Shown: piece after piece, positions 16,011-24,908 of the stretch
Layout: every line of letters starts with the position of its first letter
Numbering within the stretch: position 1 is the stretch's first letter
DNA from: Taklimakanibacter albus
GTDB lineage: Bacteria > Pseudomonadota > Alphaproteobacteria > Rhizobiales > Aestuariivirgaceae
DNA length: 64,000 nt
Direction of reading: 5' to 3'
Assembly: GCF_016595235.1 (NCBI RefSeq)
Contig: NZ_JAENHL010000007.1
Coordinates: 655,682-719,681 of the forward strand
Translations under genes and position numbers: made by a program
Notes under the pieces: generated by a model
The model's input: the letters and a program-made list of their open reading frames with translations, nothing else
Told to the model about the DNA's origin: nothing
Databases searched by the model: none

Positions 16011-16466
16011 CTATTCGTTTTTGGAGCGGTGTTTGCCGATCTCATTCAAGAGACTGGCAAGGCCACCGCGCGCTTCGGCCGATCCCAGATGATCGACATA
16101 ATCACGCGATTCGACGATCTCGCCGTCGCGCACCCGCATCACGAAAATGCAGGGATAGGAAAAGGCCGCCCCGGTTTCGAGATTGGTGCCGGCATAAGCG
16201 AACTCGGCCACGATCACTTCCGGATCGCTGGTCTCATGCACCTTGATGTTGCTCGGCCGCGCCGCGAGCGTCTTGCGCACCGGACGCCGCGAGAAATGCT
16301 CCGTAAGCTGAGCCCGGCTCGTCAGCCGTTCGCCGTGTAAGGGATCGAAGGGATGCGAGATATCGGTCCTCTCGGCATAAAGCTTGACGACATCGTCGAA
16401 ATGGCCGTCGCACAGGCCGTTGACCAGGGCCAGAAAAACATCGCGGGGCTTGCGGGGAGCGCTCAT
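16011..16466 (-). CDS. NTF2/SnoaL-like protein
   Basis: This is a roughly 151-aa cone-shaped-fold protein of the nuclear transport factor 2/SnoaL superfamily. It has an N-terminal helix pair (FLALVNGLCDGHFDDVVKLYAERTDISHPF), a SRAQLTEHFSR helix, and C-terminal strands (SYPCIFVMRVRDGEIVESRDYVDHLG). The pattern resembles small ketosteroid-isomerase-like or polyketide-cyclase-like proteins, which may be enzymes or ligand binders. A GTG at 16473-16475 would add three residues. It converges with sciP and diverges from rsgA. No specific substrate can be read from the sequence. Confidence 0.82.
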   Translation of the reverse strand: MSAPRKPRDVFLALVNGLCDGHFDDVVKLYAERTDISHPFDPLHGERLTSRAQLTEHFSRRPVRKTLAARPSNIKVHETSDPEVIVAEFAYAGTNLETGAAFSYPCIFVMRVRDGEIVESRDYVDHLGSAEARGGLASLLNEIGKHRSKNE

Positions 16467-16692
16467 TTCCGTCACATATTAGCGCCTGACGATGTTTTTT
16501 TGAAAGGAGGCCTGAATGATTGTCCTCTTGTCCCGTTTGGCTGGAGCCATCCGGAAAGCATTCTGACGCCCGCCGCGGCCCGTCCGCAGCGATAACGTTT
16601 CCTTCCGTCCGCCCAGCCTGAAACCGGAGCCTGCTTTGGCAGGTCCGATCGTCCATGCGCGCCTCGCATGAGGCGCCGTAGCTGGTGCACAA

Positions 16693-17748
16693 ATGAATTC
16701 CGCAATTCTCGATCTCGCCGAACTCGGCTGGAGCGGCTATTTCGCCGCGCAACTCGATCCCGATACGCCTCTCATCCCCGCCCGCGTGATGGCGGTTCAC
16801 CGTGACCGACTGGAGGTCTTGGGCGTTGGCCTCGACACCACCATCGCACCCTTCATCGCCGATGAAGATGACGACCAATCCCACGCCACCATCGGCGACT
16901 GGCTGCTCCTCGACCCGGCCCTCGGCCGGGCGCGCCGTCTTCTTGCCCGCCGCAGCCTGTTCAAGCGCCGCGCCGCCGGCACGGCGCGCAAGCTGCAGCT
17001 CATCGCCGCCAATGTCGACACGCTCTTCATCGTCTCGTCCTGCAATCAGGACTTCAACCAAGCGCGTCTCGAGCGTTATCTCGTCCTCGCCGAAGACGCC
17101 GAGGTCATGCCGGTCGTCGTCCTCACCAAAGCTGATCTCAGCGAGACGCCGGAAGACTATGTGCATGAGGCGGCGCGGCTCCTGCCCGGCCTTCTCGTCG
17201 AGATTGTCGATGCGCGCGATCCGAAAAGCACCGCCTGTCTGCTGCCCTGGTGCAAGAAAGGCCAGACCGTCGCTTTCGTGGGGTCGTCGGGCGTCGGTAA
17301 GTCGACGCTCGTCAACACGCTGACCGGCGGCGATTCCATTGTGACGCAGGCCATTCGCGGTGATGACGACAAGGGCCGCCACACCACGACGGGCCGCGCG
17401 CTGCATCGCCTCGCCGCCGGCGGCTGGCTGATGGACACGCCGGGCATGCGCGAATTGCAGCTGACCGATGCGGCTTCGGGGATAGACGGCGTCTTCGCCG
17501 ACATCGCGGCGCTGGCCCAGGCCTGCCGCTTCAGCGATTGCCGGCATGATGGCGAGCCGGGCTGCGCCATCATCGCGGCCACCGCCGACGGCCCCCTCGA
17601 TCCCGATCGTCTCAAACGCTGGCGCAAGCTCGCCGCCGAGGAAGCGCACAACAATGAAAGCCTCGCCGAGCGGCGCGCCCGCAGCAAGGCATTCGGCAAG
17701 ATGGCCAAAAGCGTCATGAAGGCGAAACAGGAGCGTCGGGAATTCTGA
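16693..17748 (+). CDS. rsgA: Ribosome biogenesis GTPase RsgA
   Basis: This is a 351-aa circularly permuted GTPase. An N-terminal OB-fold is followed by G4 (TKAD, residues 145-148), then the P-loop GSSGVGKST (197-205), a G2/GHTT-type region (KGRHTTTGRAL) and G3 DTPGM from residue 248. A zinc knuckle CRFSDCRHDGEPGC lies near residues 278-291, and a basic tail follows. RsgA checks late 30S subunit assembly and releases RbfA. The order G4-G1-G3 and the zinc motif make the call secure. Confidence 0.95.
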   Translation: MNSAILDLAELGWSGYFAAQLDPDTPLIPARVMAVHRDRLEVLGVGLDTTIAPFIADEDDDQSHATIGDWLLLDPALGRARRLLARRSLFKRRAAGTARKLQLIAANVDTLFIVSSCNQDFNQARLERYLVLAEDAEVMPVVVLTKADLSETPEDYVHEAARLLPGLLVEIVDARDPKSTACLLPWCKKGQTVAFVGSSGVGKSTLVNTLTGGDSIVTQAIRGDDDKGRHTTTGRALHRLAAGGWLMDTPGMRELQLTDAASGIDGVFADIAALAQACRFSDCRHDGEPGCAIIAATADGPLDPDRLKRWRKLAAEEAHNNESLAERRARSKAFGKMAKSVMKAKQERREF

Positions 17749-17757
17749 GAAAAGAAC

Positions 17758-17855
17758 CGTCATCCCGGCGCAAGCCGGGATCCACAAAAGCCTCCATGCG
17801 ACAGGCGCTGCTCGCATTGTACGAATTCAATGGACCCCGACTTTCGTCGGGGTAA
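17758..17855. repeat. Bipartite REP-like element (two inverted hairpins)
   Basis: Two hairpins face each other between rsgA and the next gene. The left has the stem ATCCCGGC/GCCGGGAT around GCAA (17762-17781); the right has CCCCGAC/GTCGGGG around TTTC (17835-17852). Read outward, both units follow the same frame: CGT(C/T)A(T/C), stem, stem complement, TCCA. This is the layout of paired REP/BIME elements common in alphaproteobacterial intergenic regions. It may also stabilise or terminate the rsgA transcript. Confidence 0.8.
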
Positions 17856-17914
17856 CGGAGTATCGAGCGAACGGCCTTTTCATGCTTCAGGCTTGGTTCT
17901 ATCTTCAGGCACGC

Positions 17915-18535
17915 ATGAAGGTCCTCATTCTCTTCGCCCATCCCCGCCTGTCCCGCTCGCTCGTCCAGCGCATGCTTTATGACGCCGTCAGCACCTTGCC
18001 CGGCATCACCTTTCACGATCTCTATTCCGCCTATCCCGATTTCATGATCGATGTGGCGCGCGAGCAGGAGCTGCTTCTGGAGCATGACGTCATCGTGCTG
18101 CAGCATCCCTTCTACTGGTATTCCGCGCCGGCAATCGTCAAGGAATGGCTCGACCGCGTCCTCGAGATCGGCTGGGCATATGGGCCGGGCGGCACCCATC
18201 TGCAGCGCAAGTTCCTGATGAATGCCATCTCGACCGGTGGTGCCGAGACCGCCTACCATCATGGCGGGCGCAACCGCTTCGAGATCGCCGAGCTCCTGAG
18301 CCCGTTCAACCAGTCGGCCCATCTCTGCGGCATGGGTTATCTCGAACCCTTCGCCGTCTTCGCCGGCCGCTGGATGACGAGCGAGGACCTGGCGCTCAGG
18401 ACCAGCGACTATCTGGGCCTCATCGAAGGCCTGCGCGACGGCCATATCGACCCGATGCACCGCCTGGCCAAGGGCTACAGCCTGCCGCTTGCCTTCGAGG
18501 GGCATCGGTCTCACAAGAAGCGCCATGCAACTTAG
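17915..18535 (+). CDS. NAD(P)H oxidoreductase, KefF/KefG-like antiporter accessory
   Basis: From the ATG at 17915 the protein is 206 aa with a flavodoxin-like fold. It has MKVLILFAHPRLSRS at the start, HDVIVLQHPFYWYSAPAIVKEWLDRVL (quinone-reductase and flavin-binding region), GPGGTHLQRKFLMNAISTGG and GYLEPFAVFAGRWM. KefF-type proteins bind Kef antiporters, activate potassium efflux and reduce electrophilic quinones. It overlaps the following antiporter gene by 11 bp, which fixes the functional link. An upstream ATG at 17882 would add 11 residues that look non-homologous. Confidence 0.88.
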   Translation: MKVLILFAHPRLSRSLVQRMLYDAVSTLPGITFHDLYSAYPDFMIDVAREQELLLEHDVIVLQHPFYWYSAPAIVKEWLDRVLEIGWAYGPGGTHLQRKFLMNAISTGGAETAYHHGGRNRFEIAELLSPFNQSAHLCGMGYLEPFAVFAGRWMTSEDLALRTSDYLGLIEGLRDGHIDPMHRLAKGYSLPLAFEGHRSHKKRHAT

Positions 18536-20435
18536 CCTCGACAGCTTCCTGCTCGGCGCCTTCATCTATTTGGGCGCCGCGGTCATCTCGGTGCCGATCG
18601 CCACGCGGCTCGGCCTCGGCTCGGTTCTGGGCTATCTCATCGCCGGCATGCTGATCGGCCCCTCGGTTCTGGGCCTCATCGGCAGCGAGGGCGAGGATGT
18701 CATGCATTTCGCCGAATTCGGCGTCATCGTCATGCTGTTCCTGGTCGGCCTCGAGCTGCAGCCCTCCAAGCTGTGGAACCTGCGCAAGCCGATCCTCGGG
18801 CTCGGCGGCCTGCAAGTGGTGGGCACGGCCGCCACCATCGCCGTCGCCTTGATCCTGTGCGGCACCGCCTGGAAGACATCGCTCACCATCGGCCTCATCC
18901 TGGCCATGTCCTCGACGGCCATCGTGCTGCAGAGCCTCGCCGAGCGCGGCCAGCTCAAGACCTCGGGCGGCCAGTCGGTGTTCTCCGTGCTGCTGTTCCA
19001 GGACATCGCCGTCATCCCGATCCTGGCGCTGCTGCCGCTCTTGGCGGTGAATGGCGGCGAGGTCGCGCATGGCGAGGCCGGCCATATTGCCCGCCTGCCC
19101 GCCTGGCAACAGGCGGTTGTCGTCTTCGCCGCGGTGGCCATGATCGTGCTGGCCGGGCGTTATCTGATGCGCCCCCTCTTCCGCCTCATCGCCATGACGG
19201 GCCTGCGCGAGATTTTCGTCGCGCTGGCGCTGGCGCTCGTCGTCGGCATCACGCTGCTCATGGAAATGGTCGGCCTGTCGCCGGCGCTCGGCACCTTCCT
19301 CGCCGGCGTGCTGCTCGCCGAAAGCGAATACCGCCATGAGATCGAGATGGATCTCGATCCCTTCAAGGGCCTTCTGCTCGCGGTGTTTTTCATCGCCGTC
19401 GGTGCCGGCATCAATTTCAAGCTGATCGCCAGCGAGCCCGGCCTGATCTTCGGCGGCGTCCTCGCTTTCGTCGCCCTCAAGCTCATCGTGCTTTATGCCA
19501 TCGCCCGCTTCGCCCGCATGAAGCCGCCGCGCGCCTCGCTGTTCTCCTTCTCGCTGGCGCAAGGTGGCGAATTCGCTTTCGTGCTCATCTCCTTTGCCGC
19601 GGGGCTCGGCCTTCTCGCGGTGGCGCAGGCCAGCATGCTGGTCGCCATCGTAGCGCTCTCCATGGCCATCGCCCCCTTGCTGATGATGCTCGATGCCAAA
19701 GTGATCCAGCCGCGTTTCGAGCGCTACGGCTTCCAGCGCGAGGCCGACCGCATCGATCCCGCGGGATCTTCGGCGATCATCTTAGGACATGGCCGCTTCG
19801 GCATGACGGTCGGCCGCGTGCTCGCCGCCAATGGCTCACGCGCCACGGTGCTCGACCACGATGCCGAGCAGATCGATGCGCTCCGCCGCTTCGGCTTCAA
19901 GGTCTTTTATGGCGACGCCTCGCGCGAGGACCTGCTCGCGGCCGCCGGCGCCGAGGACGCGAAGATCCTCGTCGTCGCCATCGACGACCGCGACAAGATC
20001 CTGCAGATCGTCGAAACGGCGAAGCGCCGCTTTCCGCATCTCGAGATCTTCGCCCGCGCCTTCGACCGCACCCACGCTTATGCGCTGTTCAATGCCGGCG
20101 TCGAGCATGTCTATCGCGAGGTCTATGACTCGTCCCTCGTCATGGCCGAAGACGCGCTGGTGGCGCTCGGCACCCATCCGTACGAGGCAACGCGCGCCTT
20201 GCAGGTTTTCCGCAAGCATGACGAGGCGTTGATCCGCCGCTCCGCCCGCCATGCCGGCGACATCGACACCATCATCGACATTTCGCGCGCCGCGCAAGCC
20301 GAGATCGAGCGCGTGCTGTCGGGCGACCAGCGCCCCCGCCCGGAACTGGCGCCCGACCGGTCCTGGGACACGCAGAACGACGCCGCGCGCGATCCGCGCA
20401 GCATGAGCGAGAATGAGGAGAAGGCCGCATCGTGA
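18525..20435 (+). CDS. KefB/KefC-like K+/H+ antiporter (CPA2) with RCK domain
   Basis: The 636-aa protein has an N-terminal CPA2 antiporter domain with about 12 hydrophobic segments (LGYLIAGMLIGPSVLGLI, MLFLVGLELQP, LSSTAIVLQSL-type pore motifs, FLAGVLLAESEYRHEIE). A cytosolic RCK/TrkA-N domain then starts with the Rossmann loop GHGRFG at 421-426. It exchanges potassium for protons across the inner membrane, gated by nucleotide or glutathione adducts in the Kef group. The ATG at 18525 lies inside the end of the kefF-like gene. An acidic/polar tail of about 60 residues follows the RCK domain, and its stop overlaps the next gene (GTGA). Confidence 0.92.
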   Translation: MQLSLDSFLLGAFIYLGAAVISVPIATRLGLGSVLGYLIAGMLIGPSVLGLIGSEGEDVMHFAEFGVIVMLFLVGLELQPSKLWNLRKPILGLGGLQVVGTAATIAVALILCGTAWKTSLTIGLILAMSSTAIVLQSLAERGQLKTSGGQSVFSVLLFQDIAVIPILALLPLLAVNGGEVAHGEAGHIARLPAWQQAVVVFAAVAMIVLAGRYLMRPLFRLIAMTGLREIFVALALALVVGITLLMEMVGLSPALGTFLAGVLLAESEYRHEIEMDLDPFKGLLLAVFFIAVGAGINFKLIASEPGLIFGGVLAFVALKLIVLYAIARFARMKPPRASLFSFSLAQGGEFAFVLISFAAGLGLLAVAQASMLVAIVALSMAIAPLLMMLDAKVIQPRFERYGFQREADRIDPAGSSAIILGHGRFGMTVGRVLAANGSRATVLDHDAEQIDALRRFGFKVFYGDASREDLLAAAGAEDAKILVVAIDDRDKILQIVETAKRRFPHLEIFARAFDRTHAYALFNAGVEHVYREVYDSSLVMAEDALVALGTHPYEATRALQVFRKHDEALIRRSARHAGDIDTIIDISRAAQAEIERVLSGDQRPRPELAPDRSWDTQNDAARDPRSMSENEEKAAS

Positions 20436-21367
20436 CGCAAGAATTTAAAATCGACCCGCGCAACGAGAACATCCTGATCTCGGTCAATGGCGAGCTCTTG
20501 CCGCGCGCCAAGGCGGTGGTCTCGGTCTTCGATTCGGGCTTCATCCTGGGCGACGGCGTGTGGGAAGGCCTGCGCCTTCATGATGGCGGCATCGCTTTTC
20601 TGCGCGAGCATATTGAAAGGCTCTATGAAGGCGCCAAAGCGATCTTCATGGATATCGGCCTCACGCCGGACGAATTGGTGGCGCGCCTCTTCGCCTGTCT
20701 CGACGCCAACAGGATGACCGACGGCGTGCATATCCGCCTGATGGTCACGCGTGGTGTCAAGGCGACGCCCTATCAGGATCCGCGCGCCACCATTTCGCCC
20801 GCCACCATCGTCATCATTCCGGAATGGAAGTCGCCGAAGCCGGAGGTGGTGGCCAAAGGCCTCAAGCTGCACACCGTCAATGTGCGCCGCGGCGCGCCCG
20901 ACGTGCAGGACCAGAAGCTCAACTCGCATTCCAAGCTCAATTGCATCACCGCCTGCGTGCAGGCGATGAATGCCGGCGCCGACGAGGCGCTGATGCTCGA
21001 TCCTCTGGGCTTCGTCGCCACCTGCAACTCGACGCATTTCTTCATCGTTCGTCGCGGCGAAGTGTGGACGTCGAGCGGCCAATATTGCATTCCGGGCATT
21101 ACCCGTTCGGCCGTCATCCGCGCCTGCAGGGAGAACGGCATTGCGGTCTTCGAGAAGCAGTTCTCGCTCTATGACGTCTATGGCGCCGATGAGGCTTTCG
21201 TCACCGGCACTTTCGCCGGCCTCGTACCGGTGCGCGAGATCGACGGCCGTATCGTCGCCCATCCACTAGCGCCGAAGGGCGACTGGACGGGCATCGGCCC
21301 GATGACGGAACGGCTCACCGGCCTCTACAAGGCGCTGGCCAAACGCGAAGCGAAGCGCGCCCTCTGA
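20432..21367 (+). CDS. Class IV PLP aminotransferase (BCAT/D-amino acid transaminase fold)
   Basis: The 311-aa protein shows the fold-type IV pattern: VSVFDSGFILGDGVWEGLRL near the N-terminus, the Schiff-base lysine K168 in LNSHSKLN, EALMLDPLGFVATCNSTHFFIV, and GITRSAVI for phosphate binding. It starts with GTG, overlapping the antiporter stop by 4 bp, with GAGGAGAAGG just upstream. It could act on branched-chain or D-amino acids, and the sequence does not separate these. The 1-bp overlap with the sulfotransferase-like gene downstream suggests the two products work together. Confidence 0.9.
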   Translation: MTQEFKIDPRNENILISVNGELLPRAKAVVSVFDSGFILGDGVWEGLRLHDGGIAFLREHIERLYEGAKAIFMDIGLTPDELVARLFACLDANRMTDGVHIRLMVTRGVKATPYQDPRATISPATIVIIPEWKSPKPEVVAKGLKLHTVNVRRGAPDVQDQKLNSHSKLNCITACVQAMNAGADEALMLDPLGFVATCNSTHFFIVRRGEVWTSSGQYCIPGITRSAVIRACRENGIAVFEKQFSLYDVYGADEAFVTGTFAGLVPVREIDGRIVAHPLAPKGDWTGIGPMTERLTGLYKALAKREAKRAL

Positions 21368-22095
21368 TGAAATCCGTCACCATCGCCATGTGGTCGGGAC
21401 CGCGCAACATCTCGACCGCGATGATGTATTCCTTCGGCAACCGGCCGGACTGTTTCGCCTGGGACGAGCCTTTCTACGCCTTCGCGCTTAAGAACCACGG
21501 CAACGACCATCCGATGCGCGACGAGATCATCGCCCATCACGAGAGCGACTGGGACAGGCTCGTCAAGGCCTGCCTCGCGCCGCCGCCGGACGGCAAGAGC
21601 GTCGTCTACCAGAAGCATATGACGCATCACATGCTGAAGGGCTTCGACCGCGCCTGGATCCTGCCGCTCACCAACGCCTTTCTCATCCGCCGGCCCGAGC
21701 GTGTCCTGGCGAGCTATACGCGCAAATGGGCGGATGTTTCCTTGCGCGATATCGGCTTCGTCGAGCAGGCCGAGATCTTCGACCTCGTCGCCGATCATCT
21801 GGGCCGCGCCCCCGCCGTCATCGACGCCGATGATGTGCTGGCCGACCCCCGGCGCACCCTCGGCCGGCTGTGCGCGGCCTGCGCCATTCCCTTCGACGAC
21901 CACATGCTGAGCTGGCCCAAGGGCCCGAAAAGCTTCGACGGCGTCTGGGCGCCGCATTGGTACAATGCGGTCTGGGCATCGACCGGTTTCGCCAAGCCGG
22001 AGAACCGGCCCATTGAGTTGAGCCCGCATCTGGCCAGGATCGCCGAGGCGGCTCAGCCTCATTACCAGCGCCTGCGGGATCACAAGCTGAGCTAG
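21367..22095 (+). CDS. Sulfotransferase-like P-loop protein
   Basis: This 242-aa protein starts with the PAPS-binding-loop-like MWSGPRNISTAMMYSFGNR, followed by WDEPFYA and later FLIRRPERVLASYTRKW (a 3'-phosphate-binding-type segment) and VIDADDVLADPRRTLGRLC. This is the compact sulfotransferase-like P-loop fold. The gene overlaps the class IV aminotransferase by one base (TGATG). From memory, some plant proteins fuse a domain of this type to a class IV aminotransferase, which would support a joint function. Actual sulfotransfer is not shown by the sequence. The operon ends here, 10 bp from the convergent GMC gene. Confidence 0.85.
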   Translation: MKSVTIAMWSGPRNISTAMMYSFGNRPDCFAWDEPFYAFALKNHGNDHPMRDEIIAHHESDWDRLVKACLAPPPDGKSVVYQKHMTHHMLKGFDRAWILPLTNAFLIRRPERVLASYTRKWADVSLRDIGFVEQAEIFDLVADHLGRAPAVIDADDVLADPRRTLGRLCAACAIPFDDHMLSWPKGPKSFDGVWAPHWYNAVWASTGFAKPENRPIELSPHLARIAEAAQPHYQRLRDHKLS

Positions 22096-22105
22096 AGCCT
22101 ACAAG

Positions 22106-23758
22106 CTACACGTCCGGCTTCAGCTCGCCGGCGAAGGGCGCGTGGATCGGGACGAGCGGCGGCACGCCGAGAATGTCGTCGGCGAGCTTCTCGGCCATCA
22201 TCATGATCGGCGCATTCGTATTTCCGGTGGTCAGGCTCGGGATGATGGACCCGTCTACGACGCGCAGATTTTCGACTCCGAAGACCTTGCCCGTGGCAGA
22301 AACCACGGCATCCGGATTGTGCGCCGATCCCATCCGACACGTGCCGGAAGCGTGGTATCCGCTGGTTCCCGTCTCGCGACAGAACTGCTCGACGCTCTGG
22401 CGCGAATTTATTTCGACACCGGGCTTCATTTCCTTGCCGCGAATAGCATCGAATGCCGGGCGCGCGATGACATCGCGGACGATTTCTATGCAGCGTCGCG
22501 CCTTTGCGAGGTCGTAATCGGTCGACAGATAATTCAGCACGATTTCCGGCGCTTTATCCACGTCAAGTGATCGGGCTTTCACATGTCCGCGGTTTCTCGG
22601 CCTCTGATGCGCGATGGTTATGCAGAACCCTCCCGGCTTCGACTTCGGCGACAGGCCGTCGGCCAGCTGAAGCGGCATGAACTGGAACTGGACATCCGGA
22701 TATCCAAGCGAATTGTCGCTTTTGACGAAGGCGACGCCCTCGCAATGATTGGACTCGCCAAATCCTCTCCGTGTCAGGATCCATTCAAGACCGATTTTGG
22801 CTTTGCCGAGGGGGCCGAGATGACGGTTGAGAGACACCTCGTCGGGACATGTCCAGGACAGATAGAATTCGTAGTGATCCTGGAGATTCTGTCCGACACC
22901 GCGCAGCGCCGCGACCGTCGCAACACCGAGCTCCTTGAGATGGGAAGGCTCGCCGATTCCGGAGACCTGCAGAATCTGCGGCGAATTGATCGCCCCGGCG
23001 CAGAGGAGCACCTCGCGTTCGGCGCGAATCTTCCTGACCTGCGCGCCCTGACGATACTCCACGCCGACAGCCTTTGTGCCCTCGAACAGGATCCTCACCA
23101 CGGTTGCGCCGGTCTTGACCCTAAGATTCTTCCGATGCCGGACAGGACGCAGATAGGCCCACGAAGCGCTGGCGCGGATGCCATTATCGACATTGCGCTC
23201 GAAACGTCCGAAACCTTCTTGCTGATAGCCATTGATATCCAGCGTCAGCGGATAGCCGGCTTGTTCGCCCGCCTTCTGGAACGAGTCGTAGCTGGCGAAG
23301 GCCCAGGGTCCCGCCTTGACCCGGACCGGGCCGGTTCGGCCGCGATAGAGGTCATCGCCGCTATCGCTGCTTTCGAGCTTCTTGAAATACGGCAGCACTT
23401 CCGCATACGACCAGCCTTGCGCGCCTTCGGTGACCCAGCGCTGATAATCGAGCGGGCTGCAGCGCGTGTAGCACATGCCGTTGATGCCGGACGAGCCGCC
23501 CAGGATCTTTCCGCGCGGCTGATACACCTTGCGCCCGAAAAGCTGCGCTTCGGGCTCGGTATGGTAGGAACGCGTATAGGGCCCGCCTTGAAAATTTATC
23601 CCATAGGCGGCCGGCATGTGTACGCTCCAGGCCCGCCAGTCATCCGCGGGACCGGCTTCGAGCAAGACCACGCCGGTGGCGGGATCGCCGCTCAGCCTGT
23701 TGGCCAGCACACAGCCGGCAGAACCGCCCCCGATGATGACAAAATCCGCACTTTCCAT
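22106..23758 (-). CDS. GMC-family FAD oxidoreductase
   Basis: The roughly 550-aa protein is a complete glucose-methanol-choline oxidoreductase. It has the dinucleotide loop FVIIGGGSAGCVLANRL, the GMC signatures PRGKILGGSSGINGMCYTR and GAINSPQILQVSGIG, a C-terminal HASGTCRMG with the probable catalytic histidine, and GNTNAPIMMMAEK. It resembles choline dehydrogenase-like enzymes, but in this neighbourhood of sugar transporters an alcohol or sugar dehydrogenase role is more likely. An in-frame GTG three codons upstream is an alternative start. The downstream end is 10 bp from the sulfotransferase-like gene; the isomerase gene lies 72 bp upstream on the same strand. Confidence 0.9.
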   Translation of the reverse strand: MESADFVIIGGGSAGCVLANRLSGDPATGVVLLEAGPADDWRAWSVHMPAAYGINFQGGPYTRSYHTEPEAQLFGRKVYQPRGKILGGSSGINGMCYTRCSPLDYQRWVTEGAQGWSYAEVLPYFKKLESSDSGDDLYRGRTGPVRVKAGPWAFASYDSFQKAGEQAGYPLTLDINGYQQEGFGRFERNVDNGIRASASWAYLRPVRHRKNLRVKTGATVVRILFEGTKAVGVEYRQGAQVRKIRAEREVLLCAGAINSPQILQVSGIGEPSHLKELGVATVAALRGVGQNLQDHYEFYLSWTCPDEVSLNRHLGPLGKAKIGLEWILTRRGFGESNHCEGVAFVKSDNSLGYPDVQFQFMPLQLADGLSPKSKPGGFCITIAHQRPRNRGHVKARSLDVDKAPEIVLNYLSTDYDLAKARRCIEIVRDVIARPAFDAIRGKEMKPGVEINSRQSVEQFCRETGTSGYHASGTCRMGSAHNPDAVVSATGKVFGVENLRVVDGSIIPSLTTGNTNAPIMMMAEKLADDILGVPPLVPIHAPFAGELKPDV

Positions 23759-23830
23759 TTCAGCCACTATCGGCCCCTTGTTGGATCAGGATGAATATGA
23801 CGCATATAGGTGTGAATCGCCGGAAGCGGC

Positions 23831-24655
23831 CTACCAGCCCAGCGCCGACAATTTCGCGGCGGATTCACGGATATCGCCGTCGGGGCTGGCTGAAATGACC
23901 TCGATGATGGGCGGCCCGAGCAGATCCAGCCGGCCGACTGGAGCGGCAAGGGCGGTGAAATCGATCACGCTGTTCTTCAACCCGATCGCGGCGTGATCAT
24001 ATCTGGCCCGCGTCGTGTCCGACACATGCAGGTATTTCAGGCGCGGGCTGAGTAATTCGAGCTCGGCCGCCACGTCGGCGCCGATGAAGGCGCCATTGGC
24101 GATGTCATACACCACCCCGATGCCGGGATCGCCATAACGCTCGAGAGCCGCCAGCAGCCCCTGCGCATCGGGCAGGAACGCAAAGGGCATGTTCTCGACC
24201 AGGACATTTACGCCGGCGCGTTTCGCCACCGGCAGGAGAAAGTCCAGGCCGTCAAAAAAGCGGCTGGCAAGCAGCTCCAGGGGCGCCGACAGCAGGCCAT
24301 TCGCCTTGCCGGGGCCGACAATGACATTCGCGCATCCGATCTCGCCCGCCAGCTCGATGATCCCCGCGATGACGTCCAGCGAATAGCGGCGCATTTCGGG
24401 AGAAGCACCGGCAATATTGATGTCGATATTCGGCTGATTGAGCGTGGAGACGACCAGCCCGTTGTCCCCGACATATTTCCTGATCGCCTGCTTCTGGGCG
24501 GAGGTTGCCTCGCCGGGCCAGAGATGCCCGGGAAACGCCATGAGCTCGAAGCGTGAAAATCCGAGCTGATGCACGCGCTGCAGAAAGCCAAGCGCGTCGG
24601 TGTCATAGATATAAGAGTAGGAGTTGATGCCGAAATCAGCGGCTGCCGTGGTCAT
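23831..24655 (-). CDS. Sugar phosphate isomerase/epimerase-like TIM barrel
   Basis: The 274-aa protein has the xylose-isomerase-like AP2 TIM-barrel pattern: GINSYSYIYDTD, FSRFELMAFPGHLW, VSTLNQPNIDINIAG, GCANVIVGPG, GVNVLVENMPFAFLPDAQGLLAAL (metal-ligand glutamate), GVVYDIANG, LKYLHVSDTTRARYDHAAIG and a C-terminal IIEVI. These enzymes epimerise or isomerise keto sugars and sugar acids or dehydrate inosose-type intermediates. It sits upstream of the GMC oxidoreductase gene on the same strand and diverges from the ABC transporter operon. A plausible model is oxidation by GMC followed by rearrangement here. Confidence 0.88.
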   Translation of the reverse strand: MTTAAADFGINSYSYIYDTDALGFLQRVHQLGFSRFELMAFPGHLWPGEATSAQKQAIRKYVGDNGLVVSTLNQPNIDINIAGASPEMRRYSLDVIAGIIELAGEIGCANVIVGPGKANGLLSAPLELLASRFFDGLDFLLPVAKRAGVNVLVENMPFAFLPDAQGLLAALERYGDPGIGVVYDIANGAFIGADVAAELELLSPRLKYLHVSDTTRARYDHAAIGLKNSVIDFTALAAPVGRLDLLGPPIIEVISASPDGDIRESAAKLSALGW

Positions 24656-24690
24656 GCGTCATCTCGGTCATCAGGGCTTCATCTACACTT

Positions 24691-24719
24691 GCGACAATAT
24701 CGCTTATCAAGCGACAATA
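24691..24719. promoter_or_regulatory. Operator-like repeat upstream of the isomerase gene
   Basis: GCGACAATA is repeated at 24691-24699 and 24711-24719, exactly 20 bp apart (two helical turns). The inverted repeat TCGCTT-ATC-AAGCGA occupies 24700-24714 between them. It lies 36-64 bp upstream of the isomerase start and within the divergent control region of the first ABC operon. Confidence 0.45.
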
Positions 24720-24817
24720 CGAAAATCAACCGCCGTCAATTCATCATCGCACACATATCTAACCCCGAATCCCAGCAAAACGCGCTAGTTCATCAGGAAG
24801 GTACTGTCTCTCATTCG

Positions 24818-24846
24818 CTATTGTAGCATAATTTTCTATATTGACA
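24818..24846 (+). promoter_or_regulatory. Shared ABC-promoter motif and -35-like box
   Basis: ATTGTAGCATAAT (24820-24832) agrees in 12 of 13 bases with ATTGTAGCAAAAT read on the minus strand at 33526-33538, upstream of the second ABC operon and in the same orientation relative to the gene. A consensus TTGACA follows at 24841-24846, 63 bp before the first ABC start codon; the matching -10 (about 24863-24868, AAATCT) is weak. Confidence 0.5.
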
Positions 24847-24908
24847 AATTTCATTTCCCGCTGAAATCTGACCGGGCTTAAAAACACAAATGACAAGGGA
24901 AGTGGGAG

